Counted from the stretch's first letter, positions 48,592-59,338 are shown. The stretch is 64,000 nucleotides of DNA from Diplonema japonicum (GCA_964019335.1 OZ025665.1:407398-471397); one strand, 5' to 3'. Program-made: numbers and translations. Notes: generated by a model from the sequence alone, not told the origin.

Positions 48592-49833
48592 CTAATGCCC
48601 GATACTGTCCTCGAGGATCTCCTCGCCAGATACTGTCGGGATGACAGCATCTTTATTCGCAGTTCTTTCCAACTCGATGGCCACATTGTACTGCGTGTCG
48701 GAAGACTTGTAAATGATACACATGTGGTTTGTGGGGAGGGTGCCTTTCAAGATAAACACCGGGGAGTGGTTCTCCTGAACCCCACCAGGGAGGAGGATGG
48801 TCTTGTAAAACGACGACCAATTCGTGACAGCACTCTGGTAGTCAAACGTCCACGAGTATAGAGAAGGAACATGCGGTGTGGTGTTGGCATGTGCCGCCCT
48901 TGTCTGCAAAGCCTTCCTGACAACCTGTGGTGTCACCACCTCATTCTTGCAGAAAGCCATCAATGCCACATAGTTCCCAGCAAGGTCTGGAGTTATCTTC
49001 TCATGCCTGTTTCGGAGGTTCGTGACCATGAACCTAGCATGCGATGCAGGCCACTTGTCAAGCCACCAGCTGGTGATGATATCGTTGGTCGACACAAACC
49101 CACCCGCAGCCTGGGCTTCCTTCTTCTTCTTCTCAATGTAGTCACCGCTTACCTTGAAGCACTCCATTCTTTCTTCACACCACCTCGAGCCTAGTTTAAG
49201 CCATAGAATCCTGTAGATTCCGAAACTCATTCGGGTCAAGCTAGTCATAGGAGGGTAGGTGGTGTGGTTGTAGTAGTTCTGCAGGTTTTCTTCTTCGAAC
49301 ACAAGCTGCCTCTCGACGTTGGGTGTAGTGATCTCCATGTCAGTGGACAGCATGTTGAGGTAGGTGTACAGAGTAGCCCCGTCGCCTACAGCGTGTGACA
49401 TTGTGAAGTACACATGATAGCCTTCCTTGTCAGTGGTCTCCCATGCTATCACGCGCAGTGTTTTGCTTATGCTGTCATTACGGTTCATAAACGTTGCCAG
49501 AATACCCTTCACGTGCTTCAGAGGGGTCTCGGGGACGATCTCCTTCAGTGTTGGGTCGTCTGAGACTTCGAACACCTTGTCCACATCAGCATCCTCCACT
49601 TCCGATGGGTATTTGATGTGCCCTTTTGTTATGCCCTCCATGACAACAACACCTCCTAGGATGGGGTTCGCCTTCATGATGCTCAGTATTCTGTCTTTCA
49701 AGTACTCCTTGGGCAGGTCTCCTTTGAACTTTAGCAGCACGCCTGTGTGGCAAATTGCCAGCATAGCGTCGAAAATCATGAGATTGATGGTTTTCTCATC
49801 TCGTGTGGTGGTGCGGTCGGAGTGCTGTGACAT
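48592..49833 (-). CDS. HXXXDG acyltransferase, array copy 2
   Basis: A 413-residue intact paralog with the motif HAVGDG near residue 147 and the shared blocks GDLPKEYLKDRILS and STNDIITSWWLDKWPAS. It is nearly identical to broken copy 3, including in flanking DNA, and differs from copy 1 mostly in the N-terminal 20 residues, the region just before the catalytic motif and the central loop after LSTDMEITT. The ATG at 49833 starts MSQHSDRTTTRDEK. The gene lies downstream of a poly(A) run of about 57 bases (48274-48331). The substrate is unknown. Confidence 0.82.
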   Translation of the reverse strand: MSQHSDRTTTRDEKTINLMIFDAMLAICHTGVLLKFKGDLPKEYLKDRILSIMKANPILGGVVVMEGITKGHIKYPSEVEDADVDKVFEVSDDPTLKEIVPETPLKHVKGILATFMNRNDSISKTLRVIAWETTDKEGYHVYFTMSHAVGDGATLYTYLNMLSTDMEITTPNVERQLVFEEENLQNYYNHTTYPPMTSLTRMSFGIYRILWLKLGSRWCEERMECFKVSGDYIEKKKKEAQAAGGFVSTNDIITSWWLDKWPASHARFMVTNLRNRHEKITPDLAGNYVALMAFCKNEVVTPQVVRKALQTRAAHANTTPHVPSLYSWTFDYQSAVTNWSSFYKTILLPGGVQENHSPVFILKGTLPTNHMCIIYKSSDTQYNVAIELERTANKDAVIPTVSGEEILEDSIGH

Positions 49834-51201
49834 CTTTCCCTCTATTTGTGTTGCCCTTTCTCTACCTAATGAAGATTGATTTGATGGAAAATGTGCCGTT
49901 TAATAATGAAAAATTATTGATAGAAAACTACAAACACGGTACGCAAATGAAATTTATTTTTCACACGACCCCTTATCCTAGGTGGTGGTGGGAACGCCGC
50001 CAAGTTGCCGCGAGCGGTGGGGGTCAAAGTGGTTACCGGGGATGGTGGCCATGTGGTCGGGATGTTTTTTGAAAACCCCAGTTTGGTATGAAATTTCAAG
50101 TAACCATAAATATACCATAAACGAAACGTTGACAAGTTGGACACCACAAGAGTTGTTTGGTGGAAAACCCATGTCGCGTACGGTGTTTCGTAGTTTTCAT
50201 TTCTCAATTATCGTTTTTTTTTAGGAAGAATAAAAAAAAAAAAAAAGAAGAGTAAAAGCAGACTTAGAAAGAAAAAAAAAAACAAAACTGCTTACCAAAA
50301 AATATTTTAGGTTTGTTGTCCAGAACAGACAGAGAGGGAGAGGGAGAGGGGGGGAGAGAGAGCGTGTTTTCCATCTCACCGCGCCGTCGGTGGGAGTGTC
50401 ACCATGGGTCATTACTCTAGGTTTAGTGTTTACTGCAGGGCCCTGAGGCTAGAGGGCGTTAGCCCCTCCTATGCAGCAACACTGGCCCGACATTTTAAAA
50501 GAGGCTTCACGTCAGGGTGATAATACCACGACCGTTGGGGAGTGCAGTGGCTCAAGGCTGCGATGACCATTCTCAATCGCATGCCGTAGCCACTGAAAGC
50601 TAGAAGTGTTGCCAGGAAGAGAAAAAAGAGAGAAAAAAAACGATGCAGTTGAGGACAGCAGGTGGTGGTGGTGGTGTATTATCTGATGGTTTACCCGAGT
50701 TGGTACTGCAAAAGGGAGGAAGGAATTATTTCAGTGATCATATCACGTTTAAGCTAAGTTCGAGGGGGGAGGGGGGGGGGGGGGGGGGGGGGGAAGGTTT
50801 TCAAGGAAAAAAAAAAGAGAGAGAAAAATTTTTTTTAAAAATTCAAATGCAACATAGTTAAAAAGAAATGTTAATAAACTTGTGTTCTTCGTCCGAGTAA
50901 GGATTATACACCTGGTGCAGGTTTCACCTTTTGCTAAAAAACTATAAAAAAAAAAAAAAGAAAAAGAAAAAAAAAAAACGACAAGTTTTACCATTTTATT
51001 TTCACTATGATTGAAACAAAGTGGTTAGAACTGGTAGCGTGCCGACCCCAAGTTTTCGAAACGCTCAAAAGCCCGGTCCCTATGAAATCAGAAAAACAAA
51101 AGGTAGACTACATGAGCATTTAAGAAACTAACTGTATTGGGGGAAACATTATTTCTGTTCAAAAGAAGGGCGAACAACGCAATCGGGAAGTCTCACTCGT
51201 T
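49834..51201. other. Spacer between acyltransferase copies 2 and 3
   Basis: Holds the 5' flank of copy 2, about 250 bases of unique DNA (50400-50570) with no supported gene, the second array-linked repeat (50570-50760), a poly(G) tract (50766-50792) and the 3' flank of copy 3. Confidence 0.5.
50570..50760. repeat. Array-linked intergenic repeat, copy 2
   Basis: Similar in order and sequence to 46196-46400 (shared TCAATCGCAT, GAAAGCTAGAAG, CGATGCAGTTG and GCAGGTGGT elements), located downstream of acyltransferase copy 3. Confidence 0.6.
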
Positions 51202-52835
51202 CTAATGCCCGATACTGTCCTCGAGGATCTCCTCGCCAGATACTGTCGGGATGACAGCATCTTTATTCGCAGTTCTTTCCAACTCGATGGCCACATTGTA
51301 CTGCGTGTCGGAAGACTTGTAAATGATACACATGTGGTTTGTGGGGAGGGTGCCTTTCAAGATAAACACCGGGGAGTGGTTCTCCTGAACCCCACCAGGG
51401 AGGAGGATGGTCTTGTAAAACGACGACCAGTTCGTGACAACGCACTGGTAGTCAAACGTCCACGAGTATAGAGAAGGAACATGCGGTGTGGTGTTGGCAT
51501 GTGCCGCCCTTGTCTGCAAAGCCTTCCTGACAACCTGTGGTGTCACCACCTCGTTCTTGTCGAAAGTCATCAATGCCACATAGTTCCCAGCAAGGTCTGG
51601 AGTTATCTTCTCATGCCTGTTTCGGAGGTTCGTGACCATGAACCTAGCATGCGATGCAGGCCACTTGTCAAGCCACCAGCTGGTGATGATATCGTTGGTC
51701 GACACAAACCCACCCGCAGCCTGGGCTTCCTTCTTCTTCTTCTCAATGTAGTCACCGCTTACCTTGAAGCACTCCATTCTTTCTTCACACCACCTCGAGC
51801 CTAGTTTAAGCCATAGAAGCCTGTAGATTCCGAAACTCATTCGGTTCAAACCAGTTATAAGAGGGAAGGTAGAGTGGTTGTAGTAGTTCTGCAGGTTTTC
51901 TGTTTCGTAGACAAGCTGCCTCTCGAGGTTGGGTGTAGTGATCTCCATGTCAGTGGACAGCATGTTGAGGTAGGTGTACAGAGTAGCCCCGTCGCCTACA
52001 GCGTGTGACTGAAGTACACATGATAGCCTTCCTTGTCAGTGGTCTCCCATGCTATCACGCGCAGTGTTTTGCTTATGTTGTCATTGCGGTTCATAAACGT
52101 TGCCAGAATACCCTTCACGTGCTTCAGAGGGGTCTTGGGGACGATCTCCTTCAGTGTTGGGTCGTCTGAGACTTCGAACACCTTGTCCACATCATCATCC
52201 TCCACTTCCGATGGGTATTTGATGTGCCCTTTTGTTATGCCCTCCATGACAACAACACCTCCTAGGATGGGGTTCGCCTTCATGATGCTCAGTATTCTGT
52301 CTTTCAAGTACTCCTTGGGCAGGTCTCCTTTGAACTTTAGCAGCACGCCTGTGTGGCAAACCGCCATCATAGCGTCGAAGATCATGAGATTGATGGTTTT
52401 CTCATCTCGTGTGGTGGTGCGGTCGGAGTGCTGTGACATCTTTCCCTCTATTTGTGTTGCCCTTTCTTTACCTAATGAAGATTGATTTGATGGAAAATGT
52501 GCCGTTTAATAATGAAAAATTATTGATAGAAAACTACAAACACGGTACGCAAATGAAATTTATTTTTCACACGACCCCTTATCCTAGGTGGTGGTGGGAA
52601 CGCCGCCAGTTAAAGTGGTTACCGGGGATGGTATTTTTTTGAAACCATAAATATACCATAAAACGAAACGTCAACAAGTTGGACGGAGTTGTTTGGTGGA
52701 AAACCCATGTCGCGTACGGTGTTTCGTAGTTTTCATTTCTCAATTATCGTTTTTTAGAAAAGAGAAAAAAAAAAAAGAAAAAAAAACTACTTACCAAAAA
52801 ATAGTTTTAGGTTTGTTGTCTAGAGCAGAGTGAGT
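50871..52835. repeat. Segmental duplication unit 2
   Basis: Second copy of the unit at 48229-50340, carrying pseudogene copy 3. Relative to unit 1 it has several small deletions in the 5' intergenic part (around 52607-52640). Confidence 0.8.
51202..52439 (-). pseudogene. HXXXDG acyltransferase, array copy 3, frameshifted
   Basis: The sequence is close to copy 2 along its whole length, but four bases (ATTG in the plus-strand text) are missing at about 52009. Intact copies read GTGTGACATTGTGAAG; here it is GTGTGACTGAAG. The frame breaks within the codons just before the HXXXDG histidine. The upstream part (51996-52439) keeps 143 normal residues before terminating; the downstream part (51202-51963) remains open without the catalytic motif's start. 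No other disruption is seen, so the lesion is recent or is a sequencing error. Confidence 0.8.
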
Positions 52836-53462
52836 GAGAGAGTGTGTGTGAGAAGGGAAGGAAGGAATTCGATCACTTAAGTCAACAGCCCTCAGTACGA
52901 CCACCACAGTCGGCTCCAAGCGTACTAAAATACATGGGGTGGGGGGTTTGCAGCCTAACTACTTATTGGAGTGAGCTTCTAACTTTTGCGGTCCCACCTC
53001 TCAGAAACGGTGGGGTGGCACACCGAAGCCAAAAGCGACATCTAACCCTGGTTTGAGAGGTCTGACTGTGCCAATCTGCGACAGTTGCTGCGACAGACGG
53101 CCAAGGTGCTTACTTTATTCTTACCACGTCGCCCTGGTACAGACTTCCTTGAAATGACTAGCTTAAGAGGTGCCGTCACTCTTGCTACCCCTGGAAAAAA
53201 AAAAAAGAAGAAGAAATTGGTAAGAAAAAAAGATGTCTTTGAAGGGAACCTGCAGTATGTGACAGGATCGCCTAAGAAAAAAAAAAAAAAAAAAAAAAAA
53301 AGAAAGGCGGGTTTACCTGCCTATATAGCCCTGGGGAAAGAAAAGGACGCAAAATTCGGTAAGTTTCGCATCAAAGAAAAAGGGGTCATTCATTGTAACT
53401 CCACGAACGGAGGAAAAACAAATGATGGACTGAGGTTTGAATCAATCGGGGGGTTTTGGAGG

Positions 53463-53494
<32 letters not shown>

Positions 53495-53565
53495 GATGTT
53501 GCCTTCCACATATCAAGACAAGCGCAGGAATCAAATATCCCGTTGCAAGTACGTTAAGTCTTCAT

Positions 53566-53605
<40 letters not shown>

Positions 53606-53657
53606 CATTATTTGGGTGAAAAGAAATCTTTTTGTTTATTGTTGTTGTTGTTTGAAG
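52440..53657. other. Spacer between acyltransferase copies 3 and 4
   Basis: The first 400 bases are the duplicated 5' flank. The remainder (52840-53657) is unique sequence mixed with A runs (53190-53216, 53276-53300, 53462-53493) and a T run (53570-53605). The plus-strand open frame across 53085-53708 is mainly poly-Lys and poly-Phe. No gene is supported. Confidence 0.5.
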
Positions 53658-54902
53658 CTAATGCCCGACACAGGCCTCAAGGATCTCTTCGTTTTGCACA
53701 GTTGGTAGGGTAGCATCATCTTTTCTCGCAGTGCTGTCCAACTCGATGGACACATTGTACTGCGTGTCGGAAGACTTGTAAATGATACACATGTGGTTTG
53801 TGGGGAGGGTTCGCGTAAAGACAATAACCGGCGCATGGTTCTCCTGAACCCCACCAGGGAGGAGGATGGTCTTGAAAAACGATGCCCAGTTCGTAGTCAT
53901 GCATTGGTAGTCAAACGTCCACGAATAAATAGAAGGAACATGCGGTTCAGTGTTGGCATGTGCCGCCCTTGTCTGCAAAGCCTTCCTGACAACCTGTGGT
54001 GTCACCACCTCGTTCTTGTCGAAAGTCATCAATGCCACATAGTTCCCAGCAAGGTCTGGGGTTATCTTCTCATGCCTGTTTCGGAGGTTCAAAACCATGA
54101 ACCTAGCATGCGATGCAGGCCACTTGTCAAGCCACCAGCTGGTGATGATATCGTTGGTCGACACAAACCCACCCGCAGCCTGGGCTTCCTTCTTCTTCTT
54201 CTCAATGTAGTCACCGCTTACCTTGAAGCACTCCACCCTTTCTTCACACCACCTGGAACCCAGGTTAAGCCACAGCAACCTGTAGATTCCGTAGCACATT
54301 CGGGTCAAGCCGGTTATAGGAGGGAAGCTAGAGTGGTTGTAGTAGTTCTGCAGGTTTTCTGCTTCGTAGAAAAGCTGCCTCTCGACGTTGAGTGTAGTGA
54401 TCTCCATGTCAGTGGACAGCATGTTGAGGTAGGTGTACAGAGTAGCCCCGTCGCCTACAGCGTGTGACATTGTGAAGTACACATGATAGCCTTCCTTGTC
54501 AGTTGTCTCCCATGCTATCACGCGCAGTGTTCTGGCCATGTTGTTGTTGTGCTTCATATATGTTGTTAGAACTTCCTTCACGTGCTTCAGAGGGGTCTTG
54601 GGGACGATCTCCTTCAGTGTTGGGTCGTCTGAGACTTCGAACACCTTGTCCACATCATCATCCTCCACTTCCGATGGGTATTTGATGTGCCCTTTTGTTA
54701 TGCCCTCCATGACAACAACACCTCCTAGGATGGGGTTCGCCTTCATGATGCTCAGTATTCTGTCTTTCAAGTACTCCTTGGGCAGGTCTCCTTTGAACTT
54801 TAGCAGCACACCTGTGTGCATAGGGGATATAAACATATCGAAGATCATGAGATCGATAGTCTTTTCGTCTCGTTGCTTGGTGGGGTAGTCCGTGGACGGC
54901 AT
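53658..54902 (-). CDS. HXXXDG acyltransferase, array copy 4
   Basis: A 414-residue intact paralog with HAVGDG near residue 147 and the family blocks. The N terminus MPSTDYPTKQRDEKTIDL is specific to this copy. Several long stretches are identical in DNA to the other copies while others differ, a mosaic pattern. The ATG at 54902 follows A-rich sequence (AAAAGAAATG); the longer upstream frame is homopolymer translation. Probably cytosolic; substrate unknown. Confidence 0.82.
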   Translation of the reverse strand: MPSTDYPTKQRDEKTIDLMIFDMFISPMHTGVLLKFKGDLPKEYLKDRILSIMKANPILGGVVVMEGITKGHIKYPSEVEDDDVDKVFEVSDDPTLKEIVPKTPLKHVKEVLTTYMKHNNNMARTLRVIAWETTDKEGYHVYFTMSHAVGDGATLYTYLNMLSTDMEITTLNVERQLFYEAENLQNYYNHSSFPPITGLTRMCYGIYRLLWLNLGSRWCEERVECFKVSGDYIEKKKKEAQAAGGFVSTNDIITSWWLDKWPASHARFMVLNLRNRHEKITPDLAGNYVALMTFDKNEVVTPQVVRKALQTRAAHANTEPHVPSIYSWTFDYQCMTTNWASFFKTILLPGGVQENHAPVIVFTRTLPTNHMCIIYKSSDTQYNVSIELDSTARKDDATLPTVQNEEILEACVGH

Positions 54903-55412
54903 TTCTTTTTTTTTTTTTTTTTTTTTTTCCGAATTCCTTTTTTTGTGTTGTTTTTTTTCCTTACAACACCGCAATAATAATAAAAAAAAGCGGACAAATG
55001 GAAGGAGGAAAGAAAAGAAGAAAAAAATGGAGAGCAAGAAAGGCGTAAGAAGAAAAAAAAAAAGCAAAAAAAAAGACACCATGTCTATTTCTTTCTTTTT
55101 TTTGTTTTTGTTTTTGTTTTGTTTTCTTTTTTCGTTCCTTTGAAGAGCGAACAGCATTTTCAATCGCATTGCCGTCTGCAGTCTCCAACCCTACCTGTGG
55201 CCCAAAGGCACAAGGGCGCCGGAAAACAAACTGAAAGGTCCGAAAGAATTGAAGCTAGAAAGGTTGCTAGGAAGAAAAAAGAGAAAGAGAAAAAAACGAG
55301 GTGGTGAGAACCAGCAGGTGGTAACGTATTAAATCAGATAGGGGGGAAATTCTTCAGTGATCACACTGAAACGTTTAAACAAAGTTTCGCAGACAGCAAA
55401 AACCGCTGCTAC
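54903..55412. other. Spacer between acyltransferase copies 4 and 5
   Basis: T and A runs, then the third array-linked repeat (about 55140-55385). No gene is supported. Confidence 0.5.
55140..55385. repeat. Array-linked intergenic repeat, copy 3
   Basis: Shares TCAATCGCAT, TGGCCCAAAGGCACAA, GAAGCTAGAAAG, GCAGGTGGTAA and the TTCAGTGATCACACTGAA inverted repeat with the copies near 46196 and 50570 (parts vary between copies). Confidence 0.6.
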
Positions 55413-56645
55413 CTAATGACCGACACACGTCTCAAGGATCTCATCCTCACTCACTGAGGGCAGCATTGCATACTTATTCGCTGTGCACTCAAGTTCAAGG
55501 GACACATTGTACTGCGTGTCGGAAGACTTGTAAATGATGCACAGGTGGTTGATAGGCAGGTTCATAGCATAGATCAACACCGGGGAGTGGTTCTCCTGAA
55601 CCCCACCAGGGAGGAGGATGGTCTTGTAAAACGACGCCCAGTTCGTAGTCATGCATTGGTAGTCAAACGTCCACGAATAAGCAGAAGGAACATGCGGTGT
55701 GGTGTTGGCATGTGCCGCCCTTGTCTGCAAAGCCTTCCTGACAACCTGTGGTGTCACCACCTCATTCTTTGCAAACCCCAACAGTGCAGCGTAGTTCCCA
55801 GCAAGGTTTTGGGTTATCTTCTCATGCCTGTTTCGGAGATCAACAATCATGAACCTAGCATGCGATGCAGGCCACTTGTCAAGCCACCAGCTGGTGATGA
55901 TATCGTTGGTCGACACAAACCCACCCGCAGCCTGGGCTTCCTTCTTCTTCTTCTCAATGTAGTCACCGCTTACCTTGAAGCACGCTGTTCTTTCAACACA
56001 GGTCCATGGAGCCAACTTGAACCACAGCATTCTGTACACTGGGAAGCAGAAACGGTATGAGCTCCGCAAAGAAGGCAGAGTAGGGTGGTTGTAGTAGTTT
56101 TCCAACTTCAGGTCATCGTAAGCCTGCTGCCTCTCGACGTTGAGTGTAGCGATCTCCATGTCGGTGGACAGCATGTTGAGGTAGGTGTACAGAGTAGCCC
56201 CGTCGCCTACAGCGTGTGACATTGTGAAGTACACATGATAGCCTTCCTTGTCAGTGGTCTCCCATGCTATCACGCGCAGTGTTCTGGCCATGTAGTCTCC
56301 GTGTCGCATGTGTTTTGTCAGAACTGACTGAACTCTTTTAGCGGGCGTCTCGGGGACGATCTCCTTCAGTGTTGGGTCGTCTGAGACTTCGAACACCTTG
56401 TCCACATCAGCATCCTCCACTTCCGATAGGTATTTGATGTGCCCTTTTGTTATGCCCTCAATGACAACAACACCTCCCAGAATGGGGTTCGCCTTCATGA
56501 TGCTCAGTATTCTGTCTTTCAAGTACTCCTTGGGCAGGTCTCCTTTGAACCTTAGCAGCACACCAGAGTGGTTCACGCTCAGCAGGGCATCATAGTACAG
56601 GAGGTTTATCCTCTTCTCATCCTGCGTGGTGGGAGGTGCTGGCAT
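55413..56645 (-). CDS. HXXXDG acyltransferase, array copy 5
   Basis: A 410-residue intact paralog with HAVGDG near residue 144 and the shared central block. It differs from the others in its N terminus (MPAPPTTQDEKRINLLYY), in the loop after LENYYNHPT and at NLAGNYAALLGFAKNE. The ATG at 56645 is preceded by a pure A run. It is the promoter-proximal copy if the array is read as one minus-strand unit. Substrate unknown. Confidence 0.82.
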   Translation of the reverse strand: MPAPPTTQDEKRINLLYYDALLSVNHSGVLLRFKGDLPKEYLKDRILSIMKANPILGGVVVIEGITKGHIKYLSEVEDADVDKVFEVSDDPTLKEIVPETPAKRVQSVLTKHMRHGDYMARTLRVIAWETTDKEGYHVYFTMSHAVGDGATLYTYLNMLSTDMEIATLNVERQQAYDDLKLENYYNHPTLPSLRSSYRFCFPVYRMLWFKLAPWTCVERTACFKVSGDYIEKKKKEAQAAGGFVSTNDIITSWWLDKWPASHARFMIVDLRNRHEKITQNLAGNYAALLGFAKNEVVTPQVVRKALQTRAAHANTTPHVPSAYSWTFDYQCMTTNWASFYKTILLPGGVQENHSPVLIYAMNLPINHLCIIYKSSDTQYNVSLELECTANKYAMLPSVSEDEILETCVGH

Positions 56646-57342
56646 TTTTTTTTTTTTTTTTTTTTTTTGTTTTTTTTACCCTTACGGAAGTGAAGCGATG
56701 GTTTGAAACGAGAAGGTGGCAAATCAAAAAAAAAAAAAATATATATATGTTACCTCGCTCAAGGGGGGTGGATGGGTTGGCCAACCAACTGCCCCTGTGG
56801 CGATTTGCCTTTGAAACCTTGTGTCTTAACTACGTCCACACTCTGCCCTCCCGTACAGCCGTCTTCTGGTTACCCTCTTGTTTCAATTTGTTTGTTGCCA
56901 CTACCCTGTGAAGGTACTAACTCTCCCACGTGAGTCATTTCGCCCAACTCCTGAGAACCTCCTGCCCCTACCTTCCACTTTAACCAGTGTTAAAAGTGAA
57001 GAAGAAGAAAAGAGAAGGAAGAAGAAAGAAGAAAAAAAAAAAAAAAGAGAAAATACAAGGAAGCCACTTTTATCTCTTTACGGATGCCGGGCACCCTTAA
57101 AAAAGGGTGGGTGGGTGGATAGATCGTTTTGTTACCGGTGTGCTATTAAAAAAAGAAAGGGGGGAGCAAGTCATTGTTCCTTCCAAAAGAAATCTTTTTT
57201 CTTTTCTTCTTCTTTTTTGTAAACCGCACAACCGGGGGGGGGGGGGGGGGTGCGATGCTAAAAAAAACCTTTAAGGAAAAGTAACATTGAGGTGGGGGGG
57301 AACGACGAATTCTGCTCATTCTTCATTCCTTCATTCGCACTT
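56646..57342. other. Spacer, no gene seen
   Basis: T run at the start, about 250 bases of mixed DNA (56760-57000), an A/G-rich stretch and a poly(G) tract (57233-57251). No domain is found in any frame. Confidence 0.5.
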
Positions 57343-58674
57343 TCACAATAACAGATAGTAGCAAAGAACAGGAGGTACAATAATGCAAACTGCGATAAGT
57401 GGGCGGTAGGTCAGCCAACAAAACCCGATGGTGAGCGGTGTGAGAATCGAGGCAATTGACAAAGACACAAGCCAAGTCCCGTAGCCGGCAAGAGTACCCA
57501 ACGGCCCGATAATATCGAGAATGGCAGGGATGGGCGAGAGCATCATCGATGAGGACACCGCAAACAGAAAAAACCCGACAACGCGCAGAATCCACACAAT
57601 ACTCTGCGCCGTTCCATGTAGACCTTCTATCACACTGTCGGTACTGTGGCTCCCTGCCTGAATAACATCGATACAGTTTGACCCGCTTGTCAACATGTTT
57701 ACCAAATGAGCTCCCACCCCACAACACGCGAAGGGATGACACAGATATGGCAGTTTATAAGCCCCGATCTCTCTTACCGTAAATGGTCTCAGCCTATTCT
57801 CACTGACACCGCACAGCACTGTGAATGTATTGCTCTCCACGATTTCCCAATGGATCCTAACGTCCCCGATACTTGCATCCCCGGAATCCATGGTTCCATA
57901 CCCGCTGTTTGGGCCTTTTCTGTATTCCCGTTTGTGGGTCTTCCAAGGTGATAATCTGGAAACCTGGCTTTGAGACAGCAGATATTGTTCGTTAAGGTAG
58001 AGGTCTCCAGTGAACTCCTGCGATTTAATCTGAACACCGTTCTCGTATGGGAAGTCAGGGTTTCCTGTTTCAGGGGTTCCTGGGGCGTTGCCGGATAGGT
58101 CGATTCTGTTGGAAGACCATTCGCGTGTTAAGGAGTACGTTTGTGTAGTGGTTTCTCCCCCGCCGATGGTGTCTTTTTCCGTGACGGTGTCAACGTTTTC
58201 ATTATACTGATACATTTCGACCTCGCGACGAAGCCGAAGACAGCTAGTTGAAACCTTGAAGAGACTGTCTGTAAGGGTGATGTTATCAACATTTCCTACA
58301 TTGTAGAAAATTGTGTTGTCGGGGTGTGCTTCTTCATCGCGTGATTTCTCAGCGTTGTGGATGAGCGTTTTTACTCTTTCGATGACCTTCAGCCTGTTTA
58401 CGAAGACTCCTTCGTTGGCCATGAGGACCACGAAGGAGAAAAAGAAGAGGGTGATCCCAAACACGGCCGACATTAGTGAGCCGGCGATTTTCTGGAACCA
58501 GTTCGTTCTCGTCGTGACTATGCCGTTGTTGCCGCTTCTGGTATTGTAGTTTCTCTTTTCAACTGCGTTGATGTCCAGTTGCGTTCCGCTGGTTCCTTGT
58601 GTCACCCTCCCTTCTACCTGTATCGTCATCACCCCTAGTAGAATCGCTGCTACAGTAAAAATTAAAATCTTCAT
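57343..58674 (-). CDS. TMEM43: TMEM43/LUMA-family membrane protein
   Basis: A 443-residue protein with an N-terminal signal-type hydrophobic segment (about 2-18), a membrane helix near 70-88 ending FVVLMANEG, a large Cys-containing lumenal domain, and three to four hydrophobic helices in the last 100 residues. The N-terminal helix followed by an NEG motif and an ERVKTLIHNAEK-like stretch, with C-terminal clustered helices, matches TMEM43 (DUF1625), an inner nuclear membrane/ER protein. The ATG at 58674 follows a pure A run; the upstream extension is poly-Lys. Substrate or partner is unknown. Confidence 0.78.
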   Translation of the reverse strand: MKILIFTVAAILLGVMTIQVEGRVTQGTSGTQLDINAVEKRNYNTRSGNNGIVTTRTNWFQKIAGSLMSAVFGITLFFFSFVVLMANEGVFVNRLKVIERVKTLIHNAEKSRDEEAHPDNTIFYNVGNVDNITLTDSLFKVSTSCLRLRREVEMYQYNENVDTVTEKDTIGGGETTTQTYSLTREWSSNRIDLSGNAPGTPETGNPDFPYENGVQIKSQEFTGDLYLNEQYLLSQSQVSRLSPWKTHKREYRKGPNSGYGTMDSGDASIGDVRIHWEIVESNTFTVLCGVSENRLRPFTVREIGAYKLPYLCHPFACCGVGAHLVNMLTSGSNCIDVIQAGSHSTDSVIEGLHGTAQSIVWILRVVGFFLFAVSSSMMLSPIPAILDIIGPLGTLAGYGTWLVSLSIASILTPLTIGFCWLTYRPLIAVCIIVPPVLCYYLLL

Positions 58675-59338
58675 TTTTTTTTTGTTTTTGTGGTGTCTTT
58701 TTTTTTTTTTTTTTTCTCTTTTAGTGATTGGGGGAGACATTATTTTCTTTAAAAAAAAAATATGAAAAAAGAAAGGGGAGGGGAGAAAGAAAAAATAAAA
58801 AAAAAATAGAAAATGAAATAAAAAAAATAAAAGAATAAGGGGAGAGATAACAGAAGAAACATAGAAAGTGTTTTTTTTTTGACCGCTTTTGGGACAAAAA
58901 AAAGGGGGGGGAAGAGACTAGCCCTTTTTCTTTTTTTTTTTTTCAAAAACCTCGCAAAATATAGGATAACAGTATCATGCAAAGGTAGTAAGGAAAAAAT
59001 AAAAGTGGCATTTTTTTTTTGTTTTTTGTTCTTCTCTCTCTTTCTATTTTCCTCTGTTGGTTTTCCCCCGAGATTTTTTATTTTTTTATATTTTTGCTCA
59101 ATTTCGTGCTGAAGTCTAACAAAAAAAAAACCCCCCTTGAAAAGAGAAGAGCGTGACAACTAATATCATTACGCCATTCTTTTCTCTCCCTCCCTTCCCT
59201 GGAGCTTCATGTCCCCCCTTAAAAGGGGGAGGGGGAAATACACAAAGAGAAAACTTTTTTTTTTGCATATCTGACCGACACGCTTTAAAAAAAACTTTTC
59301 CGAGAAAAAAAGAAAAAAAAAAGAACCTTCCATTCTGC
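58675..59338. other. Low-complexity spacer
   Basis: A and T runs throughout with little unique sequence (about 59140-59220). The open frames are homopolymer translations. Confidence 0.6.

Larger units (their letters stand above)
48229..50340. repeat. Segmental duplication unit 1
   Basis: Contains acyltransferase copy 2 with its 3' flank (from AATAAACTTGTGTTCTTCG) and 5' flank (to TTACCAAAAAATA and TTTTAGGTTTGTTGTC). The same order and high identity recur at about 50871-52835, so both coding and intergenic DNA were duplicated together. Confidence 0.8.

Noticed and set aside
48871-49194. Plus-strand frame repeated opposite each acyltransferase
   Set aside because: It is conserved only because the minus-strand gene copies are nearly identical; it has no start context or family.
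53085-53708. 207-residue plus-strand frame
   Set aside because: Mostly poly-Lys and poly-Phe from homopolymers.
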